From positions 62,001 to 126,000 of the forward strand of contig JBAXIO010000003.1 in assembly GCA_037138335.1 (NCBI GenBank): 64,000 nucleotides of DNA. The letters are read 5' to 3'. Shown piece by piece: positions 32,888 through 41,147 of the stretch. The position numbers and the translations under genes were made by a program. The notes beneath the pieces were generated by a model. The model had not been told where the DNA came from, did not search any database, and worked only from the letters and a program-made list of their open reading frames with translations. This DNA is from CAIRDP01 sp037138335. GTDB lineage: Bacteria > Bacteroidota > Bacteroidia > Bacteroidales > FEN-979. How positions within the stretch are numbered: the stretch's first letter is position 1; each line of letters starts with the position of its first letter.

Positions 32888-32895
32888 TATTTTTG
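32888..32895 (+). promoter_or_regulatory. -7 promoter box of iorA
   Basis: TATTTTTG matches TAnnTTTG, 24 bases before the iorA start codon. The -33 element is weak (CCTTTAGG region). Confidence 0.5.
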
Positions 32896-32919
32896 CTCTG
32901 ATACATTCACAAAACTGTC

Positions 32920-34521
32920 ATGGCAAATAAGCTTTTATTACTTGGTGACGAGGCAATAGCCCTTGGCGCACTCGATGCAGGTCTTAGCGGGATCTATGCT
33001 TACCCCGGAACTCCTTCAACCGAGATTACCGAATATGTGCAGCATTCAGCGGTTGCTAAAGAAAACAATATTCATTGTTCATGGTCTACAAATGAGAAAA
33101 CGGCCATGGAGGCTGCTCTTGGTATGTCGTATGCCGGCAAGAGGGCTATGGTCTGTATGAAACACGTTGGCCTTAATGTTGCCGCCGACCCGTTTATCAA
33201 CTCGGCTATTACAGGTGCGAACGGCGGACTCATAGTAGTTTCGGCCGATGACCCTTCCATGCATTCCTCCCAGAACGAACAGGATTCGAGGTTTTACGGC
33301 AAATTCGCCATGGTTCCCATCCTTGAGCCCTCAAGCCAGCAGGAAGCCTACGACATGGTACATTACGGCTTTAATTTCTCGGAGAAATACAAAATCCCCG
33401 TTTTGCTCAGGATAACGACACGCATGGCACATTCACGCTCGGGGGTGGTCCGCGTTGCAAGCCGTGAACAGAACACCATGCACCTGCCCGATGACCTGAG
33501 GCAGTTCGTCCTATTGCCGGCCATTGCGAGGAAACGATATAAAAACCTGCTGGCTTCGCATCTGCTTTTCATTGAAGAATCTGAGAATTCTCCTTTTAAC
33601 ACGTACATCGACGGCCCTGACAAGTCAATCGGCATTCTGGTATCAGGTATTGCGCTGAATTACCTTATGGAGAACTTCCCTGACCGTAAAATCCCATACC
33701 CGGTATTAAAGATAGGGCAGTACCCTCTCCCGCGCAAGCTGGTTGAAAAACTTATTGATGAATGCGGCGAACTGCTGATCCTCGAAGACGGCTACCCGAT
33801 GATAGAGGAACTGATCAGCGGTTATGTCCCGGGTGTGAAAAAGATCAGGGGAAGATTCGACGGGACTATCCCCAGGACCGGAGAGCTGAACCCTAATATC
33901 CTTGCTGTTGCGCTGGGTTTGCCCGATACCAAAGGGCTCCAGGTTCCCGACCTGATGGTTGGACGTCCGCCCCAGCTGTGTTCAGGCTGCCCGCACATAG
34001 ATTCGTACAAGGCGTTGAATGAAGTACTGGCAGACCTTCCGAAAGGAAGGGTGTTCTCCGATATCGGATGTTATACACTTGGGGCCCTTGCACCTTATGA
34101 AGCGATCAACAGTTGTGTTGACATGGGAGCTTCCATTACCATGGCCAAAGGAGCCGCCGATGCTGGCTTTATACCCTCTGTCGCCGTGATCGGCGATTCC
34201 ACGTTCACTCATAGCGGGATCACGGGATTGCTCGATGCGGTCAATGATAAGTCCCCGGTTACCATTATTATCCTGGATAATGCAACTACGGCCATGACCG
34301 GGGGGCAGGATTCTGCCGGAACGGGGCGGCTGGAAGACATCTGCAAAGCGCTGGGAGTGGAAGAATCCCATATCCGTGTGATCAAACCCCTGAAAAAATA
34401 CCATGAAGAGAATGTCAGGGTGATGAAGGAAGAAATCGATTACATGGGAGTTTCGGTCATCATCCCGAGGAGGGAATGTATCGTCGCCATTGACAAACGA
34501 ATGAGGCAAAAATTCAAATAA
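32920..34521 (+). CDS. iorA: Indolepyruvate:ferredoxin oxidoreductase alpha subunit, lacking the C-terminal ferredoxin domain
   Basis: IorA oxidises aryl pyruvates such as indolepyruvate and phenylpyruvate to aryl acetyl-CoA while reducing ferredoxin, with IorB. The 533 residues include the N-terminal pyrimidine-binding part (GIYAYPGTPSTEI), the ThDP-binding region (CSGCPHIDSYKAL, IGCYTLGALAPYE, AVIGDSTFTHSG) and VTIIILDNATTAMTGGQ. The protein ends at about the point where archaeal IorA continues into a domain with two [4Fe-4S] clusters; that domain is absent. It is followed by iorB after 18 bp. Confidence 0.92.
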   Translation: MANKLLLLGDEAIALGALDAGLSGIYAYPGTPSTEITEYVQHSAVAKENNIHCSWSTNEKTAMEAALGMSYAGKRAMVCMKHVGLNVAADPFINSAITGANGGLIVVSADDPSMHSSQNEQDSRFYGKFAMVPILEPSSQQEAYDMVHYGFNFSEKYKIPVLLRITTRMAHSRSGVVRVASREQNTMHLPDDLRQFVLLPAIARKRYKNLLASHLLFIEESENSPFNTYIDGPDKSIGILVSGIALNYLMENFPDRKIPYPVLKIGQYPLPRKLVEKLIDECGELLILEDGYPMIEELISGYVPGVKKIRGRFDGTIPRTGELNPNILAVALGLPDTKGLQVPDLMVGRPPQLCSGCPHIDSYKALNEVLADLPKGRVFSDIGCYTLGALAPYEAINSCVDMGASITMAKGAADAGFIPSVAVIGDSTFTHSGITGLLDAVNDKSPVTIIILDNATTAMTGGQDSAGTGRLEDICKALGVEESHIRVIKPLKKYHEENVRVMKEEIDYMGVSVIIPRRECIVAIDKRMRQKFK

Positions 34522-34539
34522 CAGCATAATACCAACAGA

Positions 34540-35124
34540 ATGAAGAAAGATATCATCTTAGCCGGCGTAGGAGGCCAGGGCATCATTTCCATCGCTGCGA
34601 TCATCGGTTATGCCGCACTCCAGGAAAAGATGTTCCTTAAACAATCGGAGGTCCATGGAATGAGCCAGAGGGGAGGGGATGTCATGTCAAATCTCAGGAT
34701 ATCCCACGAGGAAATCGCTTCGGACCTGATCCCTTTCGGCCAGGCCGACCTTATAATATCGGTCGAACCACTCGAATCGCTCAGGTACCTCGGGTACCTT
34801 TCACCACAAACAGGATGGCTTGTAACAAATACAACCCCGTTTAACAACATATCAAATTATCCCGAGCTTGATACGGTGATAGCTGCGATCAAAAAACTGC
34901 CCCGCCATATCGCCCTTGATGCCGATACACTGGCAAAAGAGGCAGGATCGGCGAGGTCGGCTAACATTGTCATACTGGGGGCAGCCTCGCCATTCCTCGG
35001 CCTGGCGTATGAAAAATTCGAGGATGCCATCCGCTTTACATTCAGAACCAAAGGCGAAGATGTCATCGGGAAAAACCTGAAAGCTCTGAAACTGGGAAGG
35101 GAATTTGCCGATAAAAATATCTGA
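34540..35124 (+). CDS. iorB: Indolepyruvate:ferredoxin oxidoreductase beta subunit
   Basis: The 194-residue gamma-type domain (ILAGVGGQGIISIAAIIGYAAL, KQSEVHGMSQRGGDVMSNLRIS) is the standard IorB partner of IorA. It completes the enzyme complex that links aromatic amino acid breakdown to reduced ferredoxin. The next gene starts 44 bp downstream behind a weak promoter-like TATCTTTA (35134-35141), so the sphingolipid genes may have their own start. Confidence 0.92.
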   Translation: MKKDIILAGVGGQGIISIAAIIGYAALQEKMFLKQSEVHGMSQRGGDVMSNLRISHEEIASDLIPFGQADLIISVEPLESLRYLGYLSPQTGWLVTNTTPFNNISNYPELDTVIAAIKKLPRHIALDADTLAKEAGSARSANIVILGAASPFLGLAYEKFEDAIRFTFRTKGEDVIGKNLKALKLGREFADKNI

Positions 35125-35168
35125 AAAAAAGTCTATCTTTACATGTTTTATTATTCAAATATATAATT

Positions 35169-36356
35169 ATGAGGATCCTTCAAAGGAAATTTTCTCATTA
35201 TACCGATCCGCAGAAAGTGGAAAGAATGGGAATTTACCCGTTCTTCAGGATGATTGAGTCTGATCAGGACACGGTCGTAACCATTGGCGGAAAAAAAGTG
35301 CTGATGTTCGGTTCAAACAGCTATATGGGGCTCACCAACCATCCCGCTATCAAGGAAGCTGCGATCAAAGCAACCGAGAAGTACGGCACAGGATGCGCTG
35401 GGTCAAGGTTTTTAAACGGGACCCTCGATATCCATGTTGAACTTGAAAAGAAGCTGGCAGAGTTTGTCAAAAAGGAAGCTGCCCTTTGTTTCAGCACAGG
35501 TTTCCAGGTTAACCTCGGGGTCATCCCAACGGTGACGGGACGTAACGATTACCTTCTCATCGATGAACTGGACCATGCTTCCATTATTGAAGCAACCAGG
35601 CTCTCTTTTGCCAAGGTTTTAAAATTCAGGCATAACGACATGCAGTCGCTTGAAAGGGTGTTGAAAAGATGCGAACCAAACAGGGTAAAGCTTATTGTTG
35701 TGGATGGCATTTTCAGCATGGACGGCGATATAGCGAAACTTCCCGAGATTGTTAAACTTGCCGATAAATATGCTGCTTCGGTGATGGTCGATGATGCACA
35801 CTCCATCGGTGTTATCGGGGAGAACGGCTCAGGTACGGCTTCCCATTTCGGGCTTACCAAGAAGGTAGACCTGATCATGGGAACTTTTTCCAAATCCCTT
35901 GCTGCCCTGGGTGGTTTTATTGCCAGCGATTCTGAAACTATCAATTATATCAAACATCACTCCCGCACCCTGATTTTCAGCGCCAGCATGACGCCTGCTT
36001 CCGCAGCTGCCGTGCTTGCCGCCCTTGAAATTCTCAAGAGTGAGCCGGAACGTATCAAAAATCTCTGGGAACTGACCTGGTATGCACTTGAAAATTTCAA
36101 ACGCCTCGGATTTGACACAGGCCTCTCACAAACTCCTATCATCCCTCTGTATATCCGTGATAATATTAAAACCCTTACCCTGACAAAAATGCTGCTGGAT
36201 GAGGGTGTATTTATCAACCCGGTAGTTTCCCCGGCTGTCAGCAAAGACGACACCCTGATCCGTTTTTCTCTTATGGCTACCCATACCAAGGAACAGATCG
36301 ACACCGCCCTGGAGAAGTTCGAAAGGGTCGGAAAGAAGCTTCGCATCATCAAATGA
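35169..36356 (+). CDS. spt: Alpha-oxoamine synthase, probable serine palmitoyltransferase
   Basis: The 395-residue PLP enzyme belongs to the alpha-oxoamine synthase family (Spt, Kbl, BioF, HemA). It has FGSNSYMGLTNHP, DELDHASIIEATRLS, MVDDAHSIGVIGENGSGTASHFG and the PLP lysine motif TFSKSLAALGGF. The strong resemblance to Bacteroides Spt, and the SDR and acyltransferase-like neighbours, favour condensation of serine with an acyl-CoA or acyl-ACP to 3-ketosphinganine. Glycine C-acetyltransferase is the main alternative, but no threonine dehydrogenase is adjacent. Confidence 0.85.
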   Translation: MRILQRKFSHYTDPQKVERMGIYPFFRMIESDQDTVVTIGGKKVLMFGSNSYMGLTNHPAIKEAAIKATEKYGTGCAGSRFLNGTLDIHVELEKKLAEFVKKEAALCFSTGFQVNLGVIPTVTGRNDYLLIDELDHASIIEATRLSFAKVLKFRHNDMQSLERVLKRCEPNRVKLIVVDGIFSMDGDIAKLPEIVKLADKYAASVMVDDAHSIGVIGENGSGTASHFGLTKKVDLIMGTFSKSLAALGGFIASDSETINYIKHHSRTLIFSASMTPASAAAVLAALEILKSEPERIKNLWELTWYALENFKRLGFDTGLSQTPIIPLYIRDNIKTLTLTKMLLDEGVFINPVVSPAVSKDDTLIRFSLMATHTKEQIDTALEKFERVGKKLRIIK

Positions 36357-36374
36357 TGCCATAAAACAGGAACT

Positions 36375-37499
36375 ATGAGCATTATTATAAAACCGGTAAC
36401 GTCAAAGGGGGATTTAAGCCGTTTTATAAAATTTCCTTACAAACTGTACAAGGGCAATAAATACTGGTGCCCTCCAATGCGCATGGATGAAAGGAATACC
36501 CTCAGCCCCAAAAAAAATCCCGCATTCGAATTTTGTGAAGCCCGGTATTTCCTTGCATACAAAGGGCATGAACTTGTGGGAAGGGTTGCTGCAATAATAA
36601 ACAATGCCTCGAATACACGATGGAATGAAAAACTGGTCAGGTTTGGCTGGATAGACTTTATCGATGATATAGAAGTGTCGAAAGCCCTGGTCGATGCGGT
36701 CATCGAATGGGGGAAATCAAAAGGGATGCATGGTATCCACGGCCCCCTGGGGTTTTCCGACATGGATAACGAAGGCATGCTGATCAAAGGATTCGAAGAG
36801 CTTGCAACCCTGGCATCGATCTACAATTATCCTTACTATGTGGATCATATGCAGAAGCTGGGGTTTGAGAGGGCTGCCGATTGGGTGCAAAACGAGGTTA
36901 AAATGCTGCCTATCCCTGATAAAATCAAGAGAACCGCCGAACTGGTCGCTAAAAAATATAACCTGAGGATACTGGAAGCCAAAAAGGCAAAGGACTTTTT
37001 ACCCTATGCCGGTAAAATGTGGAATACTCTCAATGAGGCCTTCGATAACCTTTACGGGTATACCAGGCTTACCAAAAAGCAGACCGACCTCTACACCAAA
37101 CAGTATTTCCCGTTCATCAATCCCGATTATGTTTGTATGGTCCTCGACCAGGCGGATGATGTGGTGGGTTTTGGAGTCTGTTTACCTTCCCTGACAAAGG
37201 CTATGCAGAAGTCCAACGGAAGGTTGTTCCCCTTTGGCTGGTATTACATCCTCAGGGCGCTCAAGTCGAATGAAATCATCGATATGTACCTTAACGGGGT
37301 AAAACCCGAATACCTGAATAAAGGAGCTGTTTCGATTTATTATAACGAGATCCACAAAGGGTTTCTGAAGAACAATGTCAAATATGTTGTGACAAATCCC
37401 CAGCTTGAAGACAATAAAGGTGCTGTGCTGATGTGGAAGAATTTTGAGACAGTAAGGCAGCATATCACCCGCCGCTGCTGGGTTAAGCATTTTGACTGA
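36375..37499 (+). CDS. GNAT-fold acyltransferase-like protein (paralogue 1)
   Basis: The 374-residue protein belongs to a Bacteroidota group with a GNAT-like core: FPYKLYKGNKYWCPP, VGRVAAIINNASN, GWIDFIDDIEVSKALVDAV, GIHGPLGFSDMDNEGMLIKGF and a C-terminal ITRRCWVKHFD. It is a close paralogue of the protein at 38526 and a distant one of that at 54986. Bacterial ceramide synthases of the Caulobacter type are GNAT-related, so N-acylation of a sphingoid base is a reasonable inference, not shown by the sequence alone. Confidence 0.75.
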   Translation: MSIIIKPVTSKGDLSRFIKFPYKLYKGNKYWCPPMRMDERNTLSPKKNPAFEFCEARYFLAYKGHELVGRVAAIINNASNTRWNEKLVRFGWIDFIDDIEVSKALVDAVIEWGKSKGMHGIHGPLGFSDMDNEGMLIKGFEELATLASIYNYPYYVDHMQKLGFERAADWVQNEVKMLPIPDKIKRTAELVAKKYNLRILEAKKAKDFLPYAGKMWNTLNEAFDNLYGYTRLTKKQTDLYTKQYFPFINPDYVCMVLDQADDVVGFGVCLPSLTKAMQKSNGRLFPFGWYYILRALKSNEIIDMYLNGVKPEYLNKGAVSIYYNEIHKGFLKNNVKYVVTNPQLEDNKGAVLMWKNFETVRQHITRRCWVKHFD

Positions 37500-37504
37500 T
37501 ACTG

Positions 37505-38509
37505 ATGGCTAATATCCTGATCACCGGCTCCAGCGGATTTATCGGTAGTTTCCTGGTAGAGGAAGCCTTAAAGAAAGACTTTACAGTATATGCCGGGGTT
37601 AGGAAATCAAGTTCCCGCGCCTATCTCCAGGATCCCGGGATCAGGTTTGCCGAGATCGATTTTACTGAGAAAGAGCGGATTGTTGAATTCCTTCTCGACC
37701 AGAAAAAGGCAGGTGTAAAGTTCGATTACATCATCCATAATGCAGGGCTTACAAAGGCCAGGAAGAAGGAAGATTTCTACCGGGTCAATTGTACTTTTAC
37801 CAGGAATTTTGTCGAAGCCCTGAGCGAGGCCGGTTGTATCCCTCTCAAGTTTGTATACATAAGCAGCCTTGCAGCTTACGGCCCGGGGGACCCTGTAAGT
37901 ATGAAACCGGTGATGCTTGACGACACGCCGAAGCCTGTCGACGAATACGGGAGAAGCAAGCTGGAGGCTGAAAAATATCTTACATCACTCACTGATTTCC
38001 CCTGGCTGATAATACGTCCTTCGGGGGTGTATGGCCCCAGGGAAAAGGATTATTTTGTTTATTTCCAGACGATAAGCAGGGGAATGGAACCATATATCGG
38101 TTACAAGCCGCAAATCCTGACATTTATTTATGTCAGGGACCTGGTCAGGCTTATCCTTGAGGCCACGGTATCGGGCATCAAAAGGAAAGCTTACTTTGTC
38201 ACCGACGGGAAACAGTATGATTCGAGGGAATTTGCAGAAATAACGAAGAAACATCTTCGAAAAAAAACCTTAAAGATCACTTTGCCCTTAGGCCTGGTAG
38301 GGGGTATTGCAATGGCTATGGAAAAGATCTTCGGCCTTGGCGGCAAAATGCCTACCCTGAACACCGATAAGTTCAATATCATGAAAAGCACCAACTGGAC
38401 CTGCCAGGTGGATGAACTTCAGAAAGATTTCAATTTCAGGGCCGATTATGATCTCGACAAAGGAGTGAAAGAAGCCCTTGAATGGTATAAAAAAGAGAGC
38501 TGGTTATAA
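37505..38509 (+). CDS. NAD-dependent epimerase/dehydratase-type SDR, candidate 3-ketosphinganine reductase
   Basis: The 334-residue extended SDR has the cofactor motif TGSSGFIGSFLVEEAL, VYISSLAAYGPGDP, and the catalytic pair in EYGRSKLEAEKYL (Tyr-x3-Lys). Placed 5 bp after one acyltransferase-like gene and 16 bp before the other, behind spt, it is a good candidate for the ceramide-pathway reductase (CerR type). A sugar epimerase role remains possible because the fold is shared. Confidence 0.83.
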   Translation: MANILITGSSGFIGSFLVEEALKKDFTVYAGVRKSSSRAYLQDPGIRFAEIDFTEKERIVEFLLDQKKAGVKFDYIIHNAGLTKARKKEDFYRVNCTFTRNFVEALSEAGCIPLKFVYISSLAAYGPGDPVSMKPVMLDDTPKPVDEYGRSKLEAEKYLTSLTDFPWLIIRPSGVYGPREKDYFVYFQTISRGMEPYIGYKPQILTFIYVRDLVRLILEATVSGIKRKAYFVTDGKQYDSREFAEITKKHLRKKTLKITLPLGLVGGIAMAMEKIFGLGGKMPTLNTDKFNIMKSTNWTCQVDELQKDFNFRADYDLDKGVKEALEWYKKESWL

Positions 38510-38525
38510 TTAATCAATCCCACTG

Positions 38526-39644
38526 ATGGTCGAGATCAGAATAGTTACGACATCCGCAGAATTAAGAAAATTCATCACCTTCCCTCATCATTTGTACAAA
38601 GGCAACCCATACTGGTGCCCTCCGATTATAATGGATGAGAAAGTGACGTTATCTTCAAAGAAAAATCATGCTTTTGAATATTGCAAGGCCGAATACTGGC
38701 TGGCATACAGGGATGGGAAACTGGCGGGCAGGGTTGCAGGCATAATAAACCCCCAGGCCAATCAGCGCTGGGGCGAGGACCTGGTAAGGTTCGGCTGGAT
38801 TGATTTCATTGACGACGAAGAGGTTTCCCAAAAGCTTATCGGCACTGTAATGGAATGGGGAAGGGAAAGGGGAATGAAAGGCATTCACGGCCCCCTCGGG
38901 TTTACCGACATGGATAATGAAGGGATGATGATTGAAGGCTTTGACCAGCACTGCACGCTTTCGTCCATTTACAATTACCCTTATTATGTTGATCATATGG
39001 TGCGGATGGGATTCGGCAAAGCAGCCGACTGGGTCCAGTATGAATTCGAGATATCCCCTGAAGTCCCTGAGAAAGTGGAACGCACTGCAAAGATCGTCGA
39101 AGAGAAGTTTCACCTCAGGGTGTTAAATGCAAAGCGCAGAAAAGACCTCATGCCATATGCAGTGAAGATGTTTGCGATGTTAAACCATGCTTTTGATGAG
39201 TTGTACGGTTTTGCAGCGATCAATGAAAAGCAGATGAAAGCCTATGTTAAGCAGTATTTTGGGTTTATCAGGCCTGAGTTTGTAGCGTTTGTGCTGGATC
39301 CGAATGATGAGGTGGTTGGTTTTGGCGTATCCATGCCCTCAGTTACAAGGGCGTTACAGATATCAAACGGAAGATTCTTTCCTTTCGGCTGGTTTCATCT
39401 CCTGAAGTCGGTGTACACCAATGACATCATTGACATGTACCTTGTTGGCGTCCACCCCGATTATCACGGGAAAGGCGCAGCTGCCCTTGTATGGAGGTAC
39501 CTTCACAAGGCTTATCTTAAGTACGGGATAAGCAGGGCCTATTCAAACCCCCAGCTTGAGGATAATTCAAAAGCCCTGTCGATCTGGAAGAACTTCCAGG
39601 GGAAGCAGATTATAAGGAGGCGATGCTGGGTAAAGCATTTCTGA
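38526..39644 (+). CDS. GNAT-fold acyltransferase-like protein (paralogue 2)
   Basis: The 372-residue protein follows the same pattern as the 36375 product throughout: FPHHLYKGNPYWCPP, AGRVAGIINPQAN, GWIDFIDDEEVSQKLIGTV, GIHGPLGFTDMDNEGMMIEGF, and IRRRCWVKHF at the end. The two probably arose by duplication flanking the SDR gene. They may acylate different substrates, such as sphingoid bases with different chains, or one may act on another amine. It is the last gene before the bidirectional terminator. Confidence 0.75.
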   Translation: MVEIRIVTTSAELRKFITFPHHLYKGNPYWCPPIIMDEKVTLSSKKNHAFEYCKAEYWLAYRDGKLAGRVAGIINPQANQRWGEDLVRFGWIDFIDDEEVSQKLIGTVMEWGRERGMKGIHGPLGFTDMDNEGMMIEGFDQHCTLSSIYNYPYYVDHMVRMGFGKAADWVQYEFEISPEVPEKVERTAKIVEEKFHLRVLNAKRRKDLMPYAVKMFAMLNHAFDELYGFAAINEKQMKAYVKQYFGFIRPEFVAFVLDPNDEVVGFGVSMPSVTRALQISNGRFFPFGWFHLLKSVYTNDIIDMYLVGVHPDYHGKGAAALVWRYLHKAYLKYGISRAYSNPQLEDNSKALSIWKNFQGKQIIRRRCWVKHF

Positions 39645-39645
39645 A

Positions 39646-39680
39646 AATAAAGAAGGCGGCTTATGGCCGCCTTCTTTATT
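39646..39680. terminator. Bidirectional rho-independent terminator
   Basis: A perfect 15-bp stem (AATAAAGAAGGCGGC at 39646-39660 and its complement at 39666-39680) with a 5-base loop lies between the rightward sphingolipid operon and the leftward susD gene. A-rich and T-rich arms allow termination in both directions. Confidence 0.85.
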
Positions 39681-39693
39681 AATGTCAATCTGA

Positions 39694-41103
39694 TTATTTG
39701 GTAGGTGCTGTAACATCCCACCATACTCTCGACCAGAGGTTAATATCGGTCGGGGTATTCGGGTTGTAGTTAGTTTCACTCTGAGCTTCAGGATAATGCC
39801 TTGGGATCTCATTCCTCTGGGCTGAGGTTAAAGGATTAGCCTGGAGGCCGATTACGTTGTCGGTCCTTCTCCAGTCGTTGAATCCTTCAGCCTGGTTATA
39901 CAGGGCGATCCATTTCTGGGTCATGATCTCCTTATAAAGCGGTGCACCTGATGCAACGTTGATATACATGGAATAGAAACCCATCCAAGCTGTATAGTCG
40001 GCTCCCCATTTTTCCATTGAAGCTGTAACAGCAGCAAGAAGGGTAGTTCTGACCTGGGCCACAGGGGCATTGGTCTTATACAGACATTCTGCTTTCATGA
40101 ACAGGGTCTCAACATAAGTAATGAATGGAACCGGAGCTGAAGCAGCTGCCACAGCGTTGCCCGGCATGGATACGTCGCCACTTACCTCGCCCCATCCATT
40201 TCCAACGTATGCTGTGTCGCCCACGGCTGTAGCAAAGAACGGGAGCCTTGGATCATGGCGAACAAGCTGCAGGGTGTCGATGAATACCTTGGCCATCGTA
40301 ATATCACCACGCTGGGTCATAAACTGGTACAAGGGGTTTTGTCCGCCTGCTGCATCATAGAAGTTGAATTGCAGGTCGTTAGCATTGCTGCTGATAGCGC
40401 CATCCAGAGCGGCCAGGGCCTGTGTATATGCAGTGTTGTCAAGCTTGCATTTATGCAGGATGTAACGTGCCTTAAGTGAATGAGCTGCCTCAAGCCATAA
40501 CATAGGATCGCCTCCATACATAACGTCCCCGTTAACCGTGGGTGCGCCAGGTGTGCTTAACTGGATGATAGCATCGTCGAGCAGCCTGAGGATTTCGGTG
40601 TAAACCGATTCCTGTGTGTCAAAAGTCGGAGTGAGGTTACCAACGCCCTGGAATGCTCCCGACAAGGGAATACTTCCCCAGAAATCGGTAGTAATACCCA
40701 GTGAATTGGCCATAAGGACCTCGGCAATCCCCATGTATGTGGGGTTTGATCCGGTGGCTTTACCGGCGATGGTCTTTAGGTTCATCATGGTGTTAGTGTA
40801 ATTGGTCACCCACAGGTTGTTAATATCTGACGGAAGCAGATAATAATTTGCTGTGCTCTGTGACTGACGGGCAACTCCCTGGAAATACTGCATCCAGATA
40901 GAGGTAACCCTGCATAGGTCATTCCCTCCGATAGTGTTGTAAGCCATGTTGGCCTGAACACCTGTCAAAATGGAACCCATGGGCACGTCAGAAGGTGCAT
41001 CCGGGTTTACGTTGAGGTCGGTGTTGATCCATTTCTTGCATGAACCAAGCGCCAAAGCCATCAGGAAAACCAGCCCTATGAGTTTTATGTTAATGTTTTT
41101 CAT
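39694..41103 (-). CDS. SusD/RagB-family nutrient-binding lipoprotein
   Basis: The 469-residue lipoprotein (lipobox LALGSCKKW) belongs to the SusD-like_2 group, with MGSILTGVQANMAYNTIGGND, IWMQYFQGVARQSQS, PLSGAFQGVGNLTPTFDTQ, and a C-terminal WIALYNQAEGFNDWRRTDNV. It caps the SusC transporter encoded just upstream in the same transcript and binds the ligand, which is unknown. No carbohydrate-active enzyme is adjacent, so this is a minimal SusCD pair; peptides are also possible substrates. Confidence 0.9.
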   Translation of the reverse strand: MKNINIKLIGLVFLMALALGSCKKWINTDLNVNPDAPSDVPMGSILTGVQANMAYNTIGGNDLCRVTSIWMQYFQGVARQSQSTANYYLLPSDINNLWVTNYTNTMMNLKTIAGKATGSNPTYMGIAEVLMANSLGITTDFWGSIPLSGAFQGVGNLTPTFDTQESVYTEILRLLDDAIIQLSTPGAPTVNGDVMYGGDPMLWLEAAHSLKARYILHKCKLDNTAYTQALAALDGAISSNANDLQFNFYDAAGGQNPLYQFMTQRGDITMAKVFIDTLQLVRHDPRLPFFATAVGDTAYVGNGWGEVSGDVSMPGNAVAAASAPVPFITYVETLFMKAECLYKTNAPVAQVRTTLLAAVTASMEKWGADYTAWMGFYSMYINVASGAPLYKEIMTQKWIALYNQAEGFNDWRRTDNVIGLQANPLTSAQRNEIPRHYPEAQSETNYNPNTPTDINLWSRVWWDVTAPTK

Positions 41104-41147
41104 ATCTGTTTTGTTTTTAATTTTTATTTTCTGTTTTCTGAAACGGC

